Notes under the pieces: model-generated
What the model was told of the DNA's origin: nothing
What the model saw: the letters and a program-made list of their open reading frames with translations, nothing else
The model's database searches: none
Part shown: positions 6,749-14,593 of the stretch, in pieces
Position numbering within the stretch: position 1 is the first letter of the stretch
How the letters are laid out: every line of letters begins with the position of its first letter
Made by a program: the position numbers and the translations under genes
Origin: JBFEUI01 sp041547565
GTDB taxonomy: Bacteria > Pseudomonadota > Gammaproteobacteria > Thiohalomonadales > Thiohalomonadaceae
Reading direction: 5' to 3'
Assembly (NCBI GenBank): GCA_041547565.1
Contig: JBFEUI010000037.1
Location: forward strand, 1 to 22,588
DNA: 22,588 bases

Positions 6749-7864
6749 TTATAGCGTTGTGCTCTGTTCAACAGGTTGTTCGGCCTTGCCCAGTTGTCCG
6801 CGGATGATGTGTACCACCAGCGTGAGAATGAATGCGGCCAGTGCGATGGCATTGGCGATTCCACCGTCTTTGAGCAGTTCGGGTTGCGCCGTTACTCCAG
6901 CGGCGACGCGGAGAATGACCGATAGGTGCAACAGCAGCAGCGGCAGGTAGAACAGCGCTGTGTAGGGTATTTTCAGGCGCGTGACCGCCGGAAAAATGAT
7001 CAGGGCATGCCCAATTACCATGGAGAAGACAAAGCCCAGGAAAAAGGCATGGAGCGGTGCATCCCGACCGATGCCCGGCCATGCCGTTTCGGCGCCGATG
7101 AACAGCAGGGCGGATATCAGCAGCCAGAAATAGGCGGCCAGCATGCACACAGCGGTAAAGCGGGTCAGCCCCTCCATGCGCACCGTGCGCCGTGCGACAT
7201 CGTAGAGCAGCAGCCACAGTCCGATGCCCGCCATGCCCAGTGCGAAAATCCACGTGCCTACCGCCGTGCGGGACAGATCAAACAGTGCGCCGATCAGTGG
7301 TACGAGCGACAGCAGTGCGAGTCCCATTCGTTTATTTGCACTCTGAATCACAAAGCGGCTCAACTCCAGGCGCTCGCCGGCGATGGTCAGCAGCAGGAAT
7401 GCGATCCACCAAAATACAACCTCACCGGCGGCATAACCGCTGACAACGAGTGTATTTCCGGTGGCCAGGGCAACGGCGCCTGCGAGCAAAATCCAGCTGT
7501 GGGCGGCGGCTTGCAGGCGCAGGACATACATGGATGCAAAAAGAAAAAGAATACTGCCCAGCGTGATGACAATAAGGCTGGTGGCAGGTGGCGCACCACC
7601 GATCAGTGCGCCACCCCCGAGGGCGGTCAGCAGTGGTGCGATATAGGCCCAGCGCCTGCCGATGGCTACCGCACGCTCTAGTCCGATGACCGTACCGAAG
7701 AATACCGGGATCATCAGCACCCCATGGAACCCTGCCTGTTGCAGGGCGATTTGCGGCACCGTGGTTCCCAGACGGCTGATCCCGGCAAGCGTGCCGATAA
7801 CCAGCGAGAGCATGCCAAGGATAAGGATGGGGTATCGGTAGGCGGGTTTGAGATCGTTCCACAT
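6749..7864 (-). CDS. Polytopic NnrS-like membrane protein
   Basis: The 371-residue protein is almost entirely hydrophobic, with about 11-12 predicted helices. Histidines inside or next to helices are H47 (GFHGVLM), H122, H272 and H286 (HAFFLGFVFSMVIGH) and H313, which could bind haem or metal. Other conserved-looking segments are GTVIGLERAVAIGRRW and TIAGERLELSRF. NnrS proteins are 12-helix haem/copper proteins that protect against nitrosative stress and are usually controlled by NsrR or NNR. The residue pattern here is related but not a textbook NnrS, so a distinct subfamily is possible. Its neighbours (DUF2249, hemerythrin, NsrR) support an NO-related job. A GGGAG ribosome site precedes the ATG at 7864. 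Confidence 0.6.
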   Translation of the reverse strand: MWNDLKPAYRYPILILGMLSLVIGTLAGISRLGTTVPQIALQQAGFHGVLMIPVFFGTVIGLERAVAIGRRWAYIAPLLTALGGGALIGGAPPATSLIVITLGSILFLFASMYVLRLQAAAHSWILLAGAVALATGNTLVVSGYAAGEVVFWWIAFLLLTIAGERLELSRFVIQSANKRMGLALLSLVPLIGALFDLSRTAVGTWIFALGMAGIGLWLLLYDVARRTVRMEGLTRFTAVCMLAAYFWLLISALLFIGAETAWPGIGRDAPLHAFFLGFVFSMVIGHALIIFPAVTRLKIPYTALFYLPLLLLHLSVILRVAAGVTAQPELLKDGGIANAIALAAFILTLVVHIIRGQLGKAEQPVEQSTTL

Positions 7865-7890
7865 GTGACTACTCCCTGATTAGCGTATGT

Positions 7891-8136
7891 TTATGCAGCC
7901 TTTCTGGCGATATTCACGCGCCAGACCTCCGGCCCTTGTTCAACGTACTCCCAGGTATATTCGTTGGGACGTTCCGCCTCGAACTGATAGCGCAACGGTG
8001 CCGGATCGTGATCATTGATCAATAAGAGAAACTCACCCGGTGACAGTGCCTCAAAGGTGTTGAAGATCGTCGGGTGACGATCGCGCGGGAGAAGTTTTCT
8101 TACATCGATGGTGATGTTCGCGTTTTGATTGCTCAT
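7891..8136 (-). CDS. DUF2249 domain-containing protein
   Basis: The 81-residue protein has the DUF2249 pattern: an N-terminal strand with DVR, a PRDRHPTIFNTFEALSPGE segment, a hydrophobic LLLINDHDPAPLRYQ core with the DHDPxPL motif, and a final WxV strand. DUF2249 is a small TusA-like cytoplasmic fold, common beside hemerythrin and NO/denitrification genes; its biochemical role is not known. A strong AGGAGG ribosome site supports the start at 8136. It lies between the Fe-S assembly gene and the NnrS-like gene with short gaps, so the genes are probably one transcript. Confidence 0.9.
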   Translation of the reverse strand: MSNQNANITIDVRKLLPRDRHPTIFNTFEALSPGEFLLLINDHDPAPLRYQFEAERPNEYTWEYVEQGPEVWRVNIARKAA

Positions 8137-8161
8137 GGTTTTCCTCCTGTTTTGCGGCGCA

Positions 8162-8476
8162 CTAGCGCCATCCTAGTAACTGTTTTGCCTTATCGGACAT
8201 CATCTCCGGGTGCCACTGCGGTTCCCACACCAGGTTGATGGCCACATCCAGCGAAGGTTGCACCTGTGCCTGTACGGCTTCTCTGGCTTCATCCACCATA
8301 TGACTGCCCATGGGGCAGGCCGGCGTGGTCAGGCTCATGGTCACCTCCAGCCTGTCTCCATCGGCGGTGACCGCATAGACAAGGCCCAGGTCGACGATGT
8401 TGATACCGACCTCAGGGTCGATGACCCCCTGCAGGGCGTCGTAGGCCAATTCTTTGGCGATTTGCTCTTTAGTCAT
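8162..8476 (-). CDS. Metal-sulfur cluster assembly factor (MIP18/DUF59, PaaD/SufT-like)
   Basis: The 104-residue protein shows the DUF59 signature: DPEVGINIVDLGLVY near residues 20-34, and a conserved cysteine in the LTTPACPMGSHM segment. Members help deliver or assemble Fe-S clusters on client proteins. This is the first gene of the minus-strand set divergent from nsrR, and the NsrR-like operator lies 28-50 bases before its ATG. Repair of NO-damaged Fe-S centres would fit, as inference. The C-terminal WEPQWHPEMMSDKAKQLLGW tail is typical of the SufT/PaaD-like single-domain proteins. The ribosome site is weak (GAAGA). Confidence 0.88.
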   Translation of the reverse strand: MTKEQIAKELAYDALQGVIDPEVGINIVDLGLVYAVTADGDRLEVTMSLTTPACPMGSHMVDEAREAVQAQVQPSLDVAINLVWEPQWHPEMMSDKAKQLLGWR

Positions 8477-8503
8477 TGTGCTGTCTTCATAGCGAATGTT
8501 TAG

Positions 8504-8526
8504 AACATGTATACAAGATACATATT
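8504..8526. promoter_or_regulatory. NsrR-type operator
   Basis: The 23-base element has 11-1-11 symmetry: AAcATGTAT on the left (8504-8512) and ATACATaTT on the right (8518-8526), with ATGTAT/ATACAT as perfect 6-base arms. It fits the enterobacterial NsrR pattern AAnATGCATTT-n-AAATGCATnTT at 15 of 20 defined positions. It lies between the divergent Fe-S assembly gene and nsrR, where an autoregulated repressor would bind both promoters. A second, half-like element, ATGCATATTTAA (8565-8576), repeats ATACATATTTAA (8518-8529) with one mismatch and sits only 13 bases before the nsrR ATG. Confidence 0.6.
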
Positions 8527-8588
8527 TAATCTAGCACGGGTCTGGGAGATAATCAACATATGATATGCATATTTAAAGAAGGTGCTGA

Positions 8589-9029
8589 ATGCGGTTGACC
8601 ACATTCACGGATTACACCATTCGCGTGTTGATATACATGGGCCTGCATCCCGGCGAATTGACCACGGTTGCTGAGCTGGCGCAGCGCTACGACATCTCGC
8701 GCAATCACCTCACCAAGGTCATCCACTACCTTGGCAAGCAGGGTTATATCGAGACCTTGCGTGGCAAGGGCGGCGGCATAAGGCTGGCGGCCCGGCCGGC
8801 CGCTATCAATATCGGTGAACTGGTGCGGGACACGGAAAAAAACAGCACGCTGGTTGAGTGTTTTTCACCCGGGGCGTGCCAGTGCAAGATTACACCGGCC
8901 TGCCGGCTTACGGGTATCCTGCATGAGGCCCAGGAGGCCTTCTATCAGGTGCTGGGCAAATACACGCTGGCCGATTTGCTGAAAAATGCCGATGCCCTGG
9001 AGAAGTTGCTCACAATCCAGGTACGCTAA
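8589..9029 (+). CDS. nsrR: NsrR, Rrf2-family NO-sensing Fe-S transcriptional repressor
   Basis: The 146-residue protein has the Rrf2 winged-helix start MRLTTFTDYTIRVLIYM, a recognition-helix region with SRNHLTKVIHYL, and a wing RGKGGGIRLA. The cluster-binding region has C91, C97, C99 and C105 (VEC, ACQC, PAC), as in NsrR, where three cysteines plus an N-terminal Asp bind a [4Fe-4S] cluster that reacts with NO; D8 is present. The fourth cysteine is extra compared with E. coli NsrR. The gene is divergent from a gene set encoding NO-related proteins and has an NsrR-type operator in its upstream region, so autoregulation is likely. IscR is less likely because of the SRNH recognition helix and the neighbours. 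Confidence 0.9.
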   Translation: MRLTTFTDYTIRVLIYMGLHPGELTTVAELAQRYDISRNHLTKVIHYLGKQGYIETLRGKGGGIRLAARPAAINIGELVRDTEKNSTLVECFSPGACQCKITPACRLTGILHEAQEAFYQVLGKYTLADLLKNADALEKLLTIQVR

Positions 9030-9096
9030 TCCCCGGGGTAGAGGCTTGAAGCGGCTGGCTGGCGACAAACAGGAGGTGATGACCTAAACTGCACGC

Positions 9097-12000
9097 ATGT
9101 CACAAAATAACCATAATAACAATAAGGGTTATCTGAAGCGACGCATTCTGATACCGCTGGCGGTGGTCATTATCCTTACAGTCGCTGCCTTTGGCATTGC
9201 CACCATATGGCATGTACGCAGCGCTATTGATCGCGAGGCCGAGAGTCAGGTCCATTTTGCCGCTCAGACCTACGACGGTGATATTGAAAGCGACGCCCGG
9301 CAGATGGCGGCGCTGCTGGAACTCATCACCAATGATGCGGCCATCCGCCGTGCCCTGGAGCGTGGAGACCGCGAGGCGCTGCTGGCATTGGCGGCGCCAT
9401 ACTACCGTCCGCTCAACAGTGATCTGCATATCACCCACTTTTATTTCAGCACCCCTGACAGGGTCAACCTCTTACGCGTACATAATCCGCCCCGCAACGG
9501 CGATCGCATCGACCGCTTCACCACCCTGGAGGCCGAGCGCAGCGGCGCCATCGCCTACGGAGTTGAGCTGGGTGTCCTCGGCACCTTTACCCTGCGCGTG
9601 GTCAAGCCCTGGTACCATGACGGCAAACTGCTCGGTTACGTGGAACTTGGCGAGGAGATTGACCATGTCGTGGACAAGCTGCGCCACACTCTGAATATCG
9701 GCCTGTTTGTTTTCATCAACAAGCAGTACCTGGAGCGCGGGGAGTGGGAGAAGGGCATGCGCATGCTCGGACGTGAAGGCGAGTGGAAACGCTATCCGGC
9801 ACATATTCTTGTCAACGCCCCGCCCCGCCCCGGGACCATTCCTGCGCCGCTCGTGCAGCAGCTGTATAACAGCCGGCGCATTATCTTCAACCAGCCCTTC
9901 GATGTATCGGTGCCCTCCGAGTATTACAAGGCGACGTTCCTGCCGCTCGAGGATGTGCGTGGCCATCGAGTGGGCATGATACTGTTGATGAGTCCGCAGG
10001 AGCACTGGTTTATCCACGGTCGCAATACCATCCTCGGTGCCCTGCTGTTTTTCCTGTTCATCGGAGGCGGTGTCTTTACCCTGTTCTACCGTCTGGCTGA
10101 CGATACCGAAAAAGTGCTGGATAACACTGCGCGGATGTTGCGCGAGGAAGTAGATGAGAATGAGTATTTGCACGCCCGCCATATCCACAATCTGGAGGAG
10201 CAAAACAGTATGCTGGAGGTGGCCGCAGCCGAGATAGAGGCCAATCAGGAGAGGCTCGAGGCGGCCCAGCGCATTGCCCACATCGGTAGCTGGGAGTGGG
10301 ACATTCCCAGCGGTGAGTTGAGCTGGAGCGATGAGGTCTTCCGCATCTTCGGCTACCGTCCCGGCGAGATTGAAGCGACCTACCCGGCATTTCTGAACGT
10401 TATTCATCCTGATGATCGCAAAACCGTTGCACTGGCAGTGCAGGAGGCGCTGCAGAGCGGTTCGTCCTACGATGTGGAACACCGCATTGTTCGCCCCGAC
10501 GGAGAAGAACGTATCGTCCGTGAGCGTGGCGAGATTGACTACGATGCAGAGAAGCACCCGCTGCGGATGATTGGCACCGTGCACGACATCACCCAACGTA
10601 AAAAGGCGGAGCAGCTCAGCCGCCAGCTCGGCCATATCCTCGATAACGCCAGCAATGAGATCTACCTCATCGCGCCGGATGATCTGCAAATCGTAGAGGT
10701 CAACCATACTGCAGCACGGCGCCTTAGCTATGCCCTGCCGGAGTTCGAGGCGCTCAGCTATCTGGAGGTGGCTGTCGATCTCGACAGGAAACGTTTTGAT
10801 GAGCTCGCGGCGCCACTGCTCAGCGGGGAGAGCAGTGAGGTTTGCTTCGAGTCGCGCCATCGCTGCAAGAGCGGTGAGAACTACCCGGTCGAGATTCGCC
10901 TGCAGCTCAGTGATCTGGACAATCAACAACTTTATATTGCGATGGTGCTCGATATCAGTGAGCGACTTGAGCAGGCGTTGGCGCTCAAGCACCAGGCGAT
11001 GCACGACATCCTGACCGATTTGCCAAACCGTGTGCTGCTCGCCGAGCAGATGGAACATGAGGTGGCGCGTGCCCGGCGTAAGCAGGAATCGGTGACACTG
11101 TTGCAAATCAATATCGATGATTTCGGTGCCATCAATGACACCCTCGGACACGACAACGGCGACAGGCTGTTGCAGCAATTGGCGGAGCGACTAAAGAATC
11201 ACGTGCGCCAGGCGGATACCGTGGCGCGCATAGGCGGTGATGAATTCGCCGTGTTGATGCCGGATGCGGCTATCGACGAGCTGGAGGCATTGCAGGGGCA
11301 ACTGCAACAGGCTTTGAGGCGGCCCTACCAGATTGGCGACTATTCACTCAGCATCGAAACAGCCACCGGCATCGCCGTTTTCCCTGACCATGCCGACAAT
11401 ACGCAAGAGTTGATGCAGCACGCCGATGTGGCGCTGAAACGTGCTAAGGCGTTTCACAGTGTAACGGAAATTTACCGTCCGGATTACGATCCCTTCAGCG
11501 TGCGCCGCCTGGTGCTCAGCAGCCACATGCGCAGTGCTATCGACAGGGGAGAGTTTGAGCTCTATTTTCAGCCCAAGGTGGAGGCGGCAAGTGGCAGGCT
11601 CAGGGGCGCCGAAGCGCTGATCCGCTGGCAGCATTCGGAACAGGGTTTTATCTCACCGGCGGAGTTCATCCCACTGGCGGAGAAGACGGGCTATATCAGG
11701 CAGATCACCCTGTGGGTCATCGATGAGGCGGCACGGTTTCTCAGCGAGTGGGGGACCCTGGCGTCTGCGTTGAGCGTCAGCGTCAACCTCTCCGCGCGCA
11801 ACCTGCAGGACCCCGAGCTGCTCTCCTATATTACCGAGATCACGGGCAAGTACGGGGTTGCACCCCAGCAGCTGGGCTTCGAGGTGACCGAGACTGCGGT
11901 GATGCTCGATCCGGACTATACCCAGAATCTGCTGCAACAGCTCAACCTTGCTGGCCACCCGATTGCCATCGATGATTACGGTACCGGCTATTCGTCCCTG

Positions 12001-12291
12001 GCCTACATCCACCGCCTGCCCGTCGATGAACTTAAAATCGACAGCAGTTTCACCCTTGATATGCTGTCAAACGAGGACAGTATGCTTATCGTACGTTCCA
12101 CCGTTGAACTGGCCCACAACCTCAATTTACGCGTCACAGCGGAAGGTGTTGAGTCCGAGGCGCAAATGGAGGAGCTGAAGCGTATGGGCGCTGATCTGCT
12201 GCAGGGTTTCTACTTCAGCAGGCCGGTACCGGCTGGCGATTTTATGTCCCTTTTGCAGGCGCGGGCAGGTTTCGAGCTTAACGAGTCTTAA
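9097..12291 (+). CDS. Membrane dCache-PAS-PAS-GGDEF-EAL protein (c-di-GMP turnover)
   Basis: This 1064-residue inner-membrane sensor has a first membrane helix at about 17-37 and a periplasmic dCache-type sensor domain at about 40-305. The second helix is near 310-331 and is followed by a coiled region. PAS-1 with a PAC tail (HDITQRKKAE) lies at about 385-505, PAS-2 at about 507-625, GGDEF at about 633-790 and EAL at about 805-1055. The GGDEF signature (713-717) and the RxxD inhibitory site (RQAD, 704-707) are intact, but the metal-binding first Asp of the usual DxD is Asn (N672, INIDDF). The EAL domain looks complete: EALIRW (839-844), NLSAR, EVTET, DDYGTGYSS, LKID, AEGVES and QGFYFSRP. Net phosphodiesterase activity is therefore the best guess. 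It follows nsrR by 67 bases on the same strand, so co-transcription is possible. A perfect AGGAGGTGAT lies unusually far (16 bases) before the ATG; an in-frame stop at 9085 rules out an earlier start. Confidence 0.92.
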   Translation: MSQNNHNNNKGYLKRRILIPLAVVIILTVAAFGIATIWHVRSAIDREAESQVHFAAQTYDGDIESDARQMAALLELITNDAAIRRALERGDREALLALAAPYYRPLNSDLHITHFYFSTPDRVNLLRVHNPPRNGDRIDRFTTLEAERSGAIAYGVELGVLGTFTLRVVKPWYHDGKLLGYVELGEEIDHVVDKLRHTLNIGLFVFINKQYLERGEWEKGMRMLGREGEWKRYPAHILVNAPPRPGTIPAPLVQQLYNSRRIIFNQPFDVSVPSEYYKATFLPLEDVRGHRVGMILLMSPQEHWFIHGRNTILGALLFFLFIGGGVFTLFYRLADDTEKVLDNTARMLREEVDENEYLHARHIHNLEEQNSMLEVAAAEIEANQERLEAAQRIAHIGSWEWDIPSGELSWSDEVFRIFGYRPGEIEATYPAFLNVIHPDDRKTVALAVQEALQSGSSYDVEHRIVRPDGEERIVRERGEIDYDAEKHPLRMIGTVHDITQRKKAEQLSRQLGHILDNASNEIYLIAPDDLQIVEVNHTAARRLSYALPEFEALSYLEVAVDLDRKRFDELAAPLLSGESSEVCFESRHRCKSGENYPVEIRLQLSDLDNQQLYIAMVLDISERLEQALALKHQAMHDILTDLPNRVLLAEQMEHEVARARRKQESVTLLQINIDDFGAINDTLGHDNGDRLLQQLAERLKNHVRQADTVARIGGDEFAVLMPDAAIDELEALQGQLQQALRRPYQIGDYSLSIETATGIAVFPDHADNTQELMQHADVALKRAKAFHSVTEIYRPDYDPFSVRRLVLSSHMRSAIDRGEFELYFQPKVEAASGRLRGAEALIRWQHSEQGFISPAEFIPLAEKTGYIRQITLWVIDEAARFLSEWGTLASALSVSVNLSARNLQDPELLSYITEITGKYGVAPQQLGFEVTETAVMLDPDYTQNLLQQLNLAGHPIAIDDYGTGYSSLAYIHRLPVDELKIDSSFTLDMLSNEDSMLIVRSTVELAHNLNLRVTAEGVESEAQMEELKRMGADLLQGFYFSRPVPAGDFMSLLQARAGFELNES

Positions 12292-13037
12292 TTTTCTCCC
12301 TGCTCCTTGCCGCCGGCACGGGGGGCGAAGGCGAGAATGCGGTCGGCCATGCGCGAGAAGGGCAGGCTCTGGAGCCACACGGTGCCTTCGCCCTGCAGGG
12401 TGGCCAGGAACAGCCCCTCGCCGCCGAATACCATTGATTTGAGTCCCCCGGCCCGTTCGATGTCGTAGTCGATGCCCTCGCTGAAACCGACCAGGCAGCC
12501 TGTGTCGACGCGCAGCTTCTCGCCGCTGAGTTTCTTTTCAATGACGGTGCCGCCAGCCTGGATGAAGGCGAGGCCGTCGCCGGAGAGCTGCTGCAGCACG
12601 AAGCCCTCGCCGCCGAACAGGCCGGAGCCGAGTTTCTTGCTGAAGGCGATATCGATCTTGGTGCCCAGGGCGGCGCAGAGGAAGGCGTCCTTCTGGCAGG
12701 TAATCTTACCGCCCAGCTCGCCCAGTTTGAGGGGCATTACGGTACCGGGATAGGGGGCGCCAAAGGCCACGCGGCTCTTGTCCTCGCCCTCGTTGCTGAA
12801 GTGGGTGGTAAAGATCGACTCGCCCATGAGCATGCGCTTGCCGGCACTGAACAGGCTGCCGAGCAGCCCCTGGTCCGGGTTGGAGCCGTCTCCCATTTTG
12901 GTCTCGAAGGTGATCCCCTGTTCCATGTAGGTCATGGCGCCCGCCTCGGCGATGACGGTCTCACCCGGATCAAGTTCAATCTCCACCAGTTGCATGGCGT
13001 TGCCGAGGATACGGTAGTCGATGTCGTGTGAATGCAT
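12288..13037 (-). CDS. TIGR00266/AIM24 family protein
   Basis: The 249-residue protein is a Gly-rich beta-structure typical of the AIM24/TIGR00266 family. It has an N-terminal LVEIELDPGETVIAEAGAMTYM, then MGESIFTTHF, a central PGTVMPLKL, GEGFVLQQLSGDG and GGEGLFLATLQGEGTVWLQS near the end. Bacterial members are about 220-260 residues and form trimers of double beta-folds; the cellular role is unclear. A GGGAG ribosome site supports the ATG at 13037. Its stop codon overlaps that of the convergent GGDEF-EAL gene by two bases, leaving no room for a terminator between them. It is divergent from nhaA. Confidence 0.9.
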   Translation of the reverse strand: MHSHDIDYRILGNAMQLVEIELDPGETVIAEAGAMTYMEQGITFETKMGDGSNPDQGLLGSLFSAGKRMLMGESIFTTHFSNEGEDKSRVAFGAPYPGTVMPLKLGELGGKITCQKDAFLCAALGTKIDIAFSKKLGSGLFGGEGFVLQQLSGDGLAFIQAGGTVIEKKLSGEKLRVDTGCLVGFSEGIDYDIERAGGLKSMVFGGEGLFLATLQGEGTVWLQSLPFSRMADRILAFAPRAGGKEQGEN

Positions 13038-13157
13038 GGGGGTGGCTCCCTGTCTTGTAAACGGTTATGTTTCCGACCATTCTAGCCATCGCCCCCCGTC
13101 TTGTCGTGTGGCAGGATGGTACCTATATATGGGGAATGACCGGATTTTGGGTGTGTT

Positions 13158-14513
13158 ATGAAAAGAACAGCAGGAAACGAGTACATTGCACCGTGGGAAC
13201 GGGCCTTTGATCGGGTATTGAACCCGATTGACGAGTTTATCCACAGCCAGACCACCAGTGGCATCCTGCTGATGCTGTGCGCGGTGGTTGCGCTGGTGCT
13301 GGCCAACAGCCAGTGGAACGAGACCTACCACCACCTTCTGGCCTCGACATTTACCATCGGTTTCGAGGGCTTCCAGCTGTCCAAGTCACTGCACCACTGG
13401 ATTAACGATGGCCTGATGACGCTGTTCTTTTTTGTGGTGGGGCTGGAGCTCAAGCGCGAGATACTGGTGGGTGAACTGGCCGATCCGAAACAGGCAATGC
13501 TGCCGATTATCGCGGCCATTGGCGGCATGGTGATGCCGGCGCTGATCTACATAGCCATCAACCCATCGGGCCATACCTTTGACGGCTGGGGTATCCCTAT
13601 GGCGACCGACATCGCCTTCGCCCTGGGTGCGCTGGCCCTGCTTGGCAGCCGCGTGCCGCGCAACCTGCTGACCTTCCTGGTGGCGCTGGCGATTGTCGAT
13701 GACCTGGGCGCGGTGACCGTGATTGCGCTGTTCTACACTGAGTCTCTGAACTTCGGGGCCTTGACCATGGCTGCGGTGCTGCTGCTGCTGTTGATCGGTT
13801 TGAACCGTGGCGGAATTCGCAAGACCCAGCCCTATGTGTTTATCGGCGTGTTGCTCTGGCTGGCGGTGCTCAAGAGCGGTGTGCATGCCACCCTGGCCGG
13901 GATATTTCTCGCCTTTACCATCCCCATGCGCCCGAAATATGACCCCAAGCGTTTTATCGCGCTCATCAACGAGACGGTGGGCAAGATGCGTGATGCCTAC
14001 CGTCGTGAGGAGAATATTGTCGTTAACGACGAGCTGCGCTGCCGCGTGCGGTCGCTGGAGGAGGGGATCCACCGGGTACAGGCGCCGGCGCAGATCCTGG
14101 AGCACAAGATGCACCTGCCTTCGGCCTATATCGTGATCCCGATCTTCTCGCTGGCCAATGCGGGGGTACCCATCGACTGGTCGGCCATCGGCACCATCGT
14201 CAGCCATCCGGTGTCGGTCGGCATCACCGCCGGCCTGGTGCTCGGCAAACTACTCGGTATCGTCGGTTTCTCCTGGCTTGCTGTGCGCTTCGGGCTGACC
14301 ACGCTGCCGCAGGGCCTGAACTTCAGGCACGTTATCGGCGTGGGGCTGATGGGCGGGATCGGATTTACCATGTCAATCTTTATTGCCGAGCTGGGCTTTG
14401 CGCATCACCCGGAAGACTTGTTGATGGCGAAGACTGGGATCCTGTTCGCCTCGTTCCTCGCGGGCGTGTGCGGATTTGTCTGGCTCTATCTCACCGCTGA
14501 GAAAAAGATTTAA
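13158..14513 (+). CDS. nhaA: Na+/H+ antiporter NhaA
   Basis: The 451-residue protein shows the NhaA hallmarks: FFFVVGLELKRE (90-101), GGMVMPALIY (122-131), the unwound helix ATDIAFALGALALLGSRVP with T150-D151, and the ion-binding pair D181-D182 in AIVDDLGAV. K364 in GKLLGI and the terminal GGIGFTMSIFIA motif are also present. It exchanges cytoplasmic Na+ or Li+ for external protons in the inner membrane, supporting Na+ and pH homeostasis. It is longer than E. coli NhaA (388). The extra length lies mainly in a charged cytoplasmic insert at about 258-312, which holds a Lys/Arg/Glu-rich segment absent from the classical protein. A strong terminator follows, so it is probably monocistronic. No NhaR gene is adjacent. 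Confidence 0.96.
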   Translation: MKRTAGNEYIAPWERAFDRVLNPIDEFIHSQTTSGILLMLCAVVALVLANSQWNETYHHLLASTFTIGFEGFQLSKSLHHWINDGLMTLFFFVVGLELKREILVGELADPKQAMLPIIAAIGGMVMPALIYIAINPSGHTFDGWGIPMATDIAFALGALALLGSRVPRNLLTFLVALAIVDDLGAVTVIALFYTESLNFGALTMAAVLLLLLIGLNRGGIRKTQPYVFIGVLLWLAVLKSGVHATLAGIFLAFTIPMRPKYDPKRFIALINETVGKMRDAYRREENIVVNDELRCRVRSLEEGIHRVQAPAQILEHKMHLPSAYIVIPIFSLANAGVPIDWSAIGTIVSHPVSVGITAGLVLGKLLGIVGFSWLAVRFGLTTLPQGLNFRHVIGVGLMGGIGFTMSIFIAELGFAHHPEDLLMAKTGILFASFLAGVCGFVWLYLTAEKKI

Positions 14514-14545
14514 AGATTTAGGGCGCTGCGGTGTCACGGATACAA

Positions 14546-14573
14546 AAAAAGCCGGCTGCATAGCCGGCTTTTT
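14546..14573. terminator. Bidirectional rho-independent terminator
   Basis: A perfect 12-base stem AAAAAGCCGGCT/AGCCGGCTTTTT closes a GCAT loop, with an A-run on the left and a T-run on the right. It lies 32 bases after the nhaA stop and 20 bases before the stop of the convergent rhodanese gene, so it can end both transcripts. Confidence 0.95.
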
Positions 14574-14593
14574 CATTTCGCAGAAGAATGTGA

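Noticed and set aside
9472..11178. 568-codon open frame on the minus strand opposite the GGDEF-EAL gene
   Set aside because: The plus strand has complete PAS, GGDEF and EAL motifs; the minus frame shows no family signature and no ribosome site.
13386..14207. 273-codon minus-strand frame inside nhaA
   Set aside because: His/Gln/Arg-rich antisense translation with no domain; nhaA is certain.
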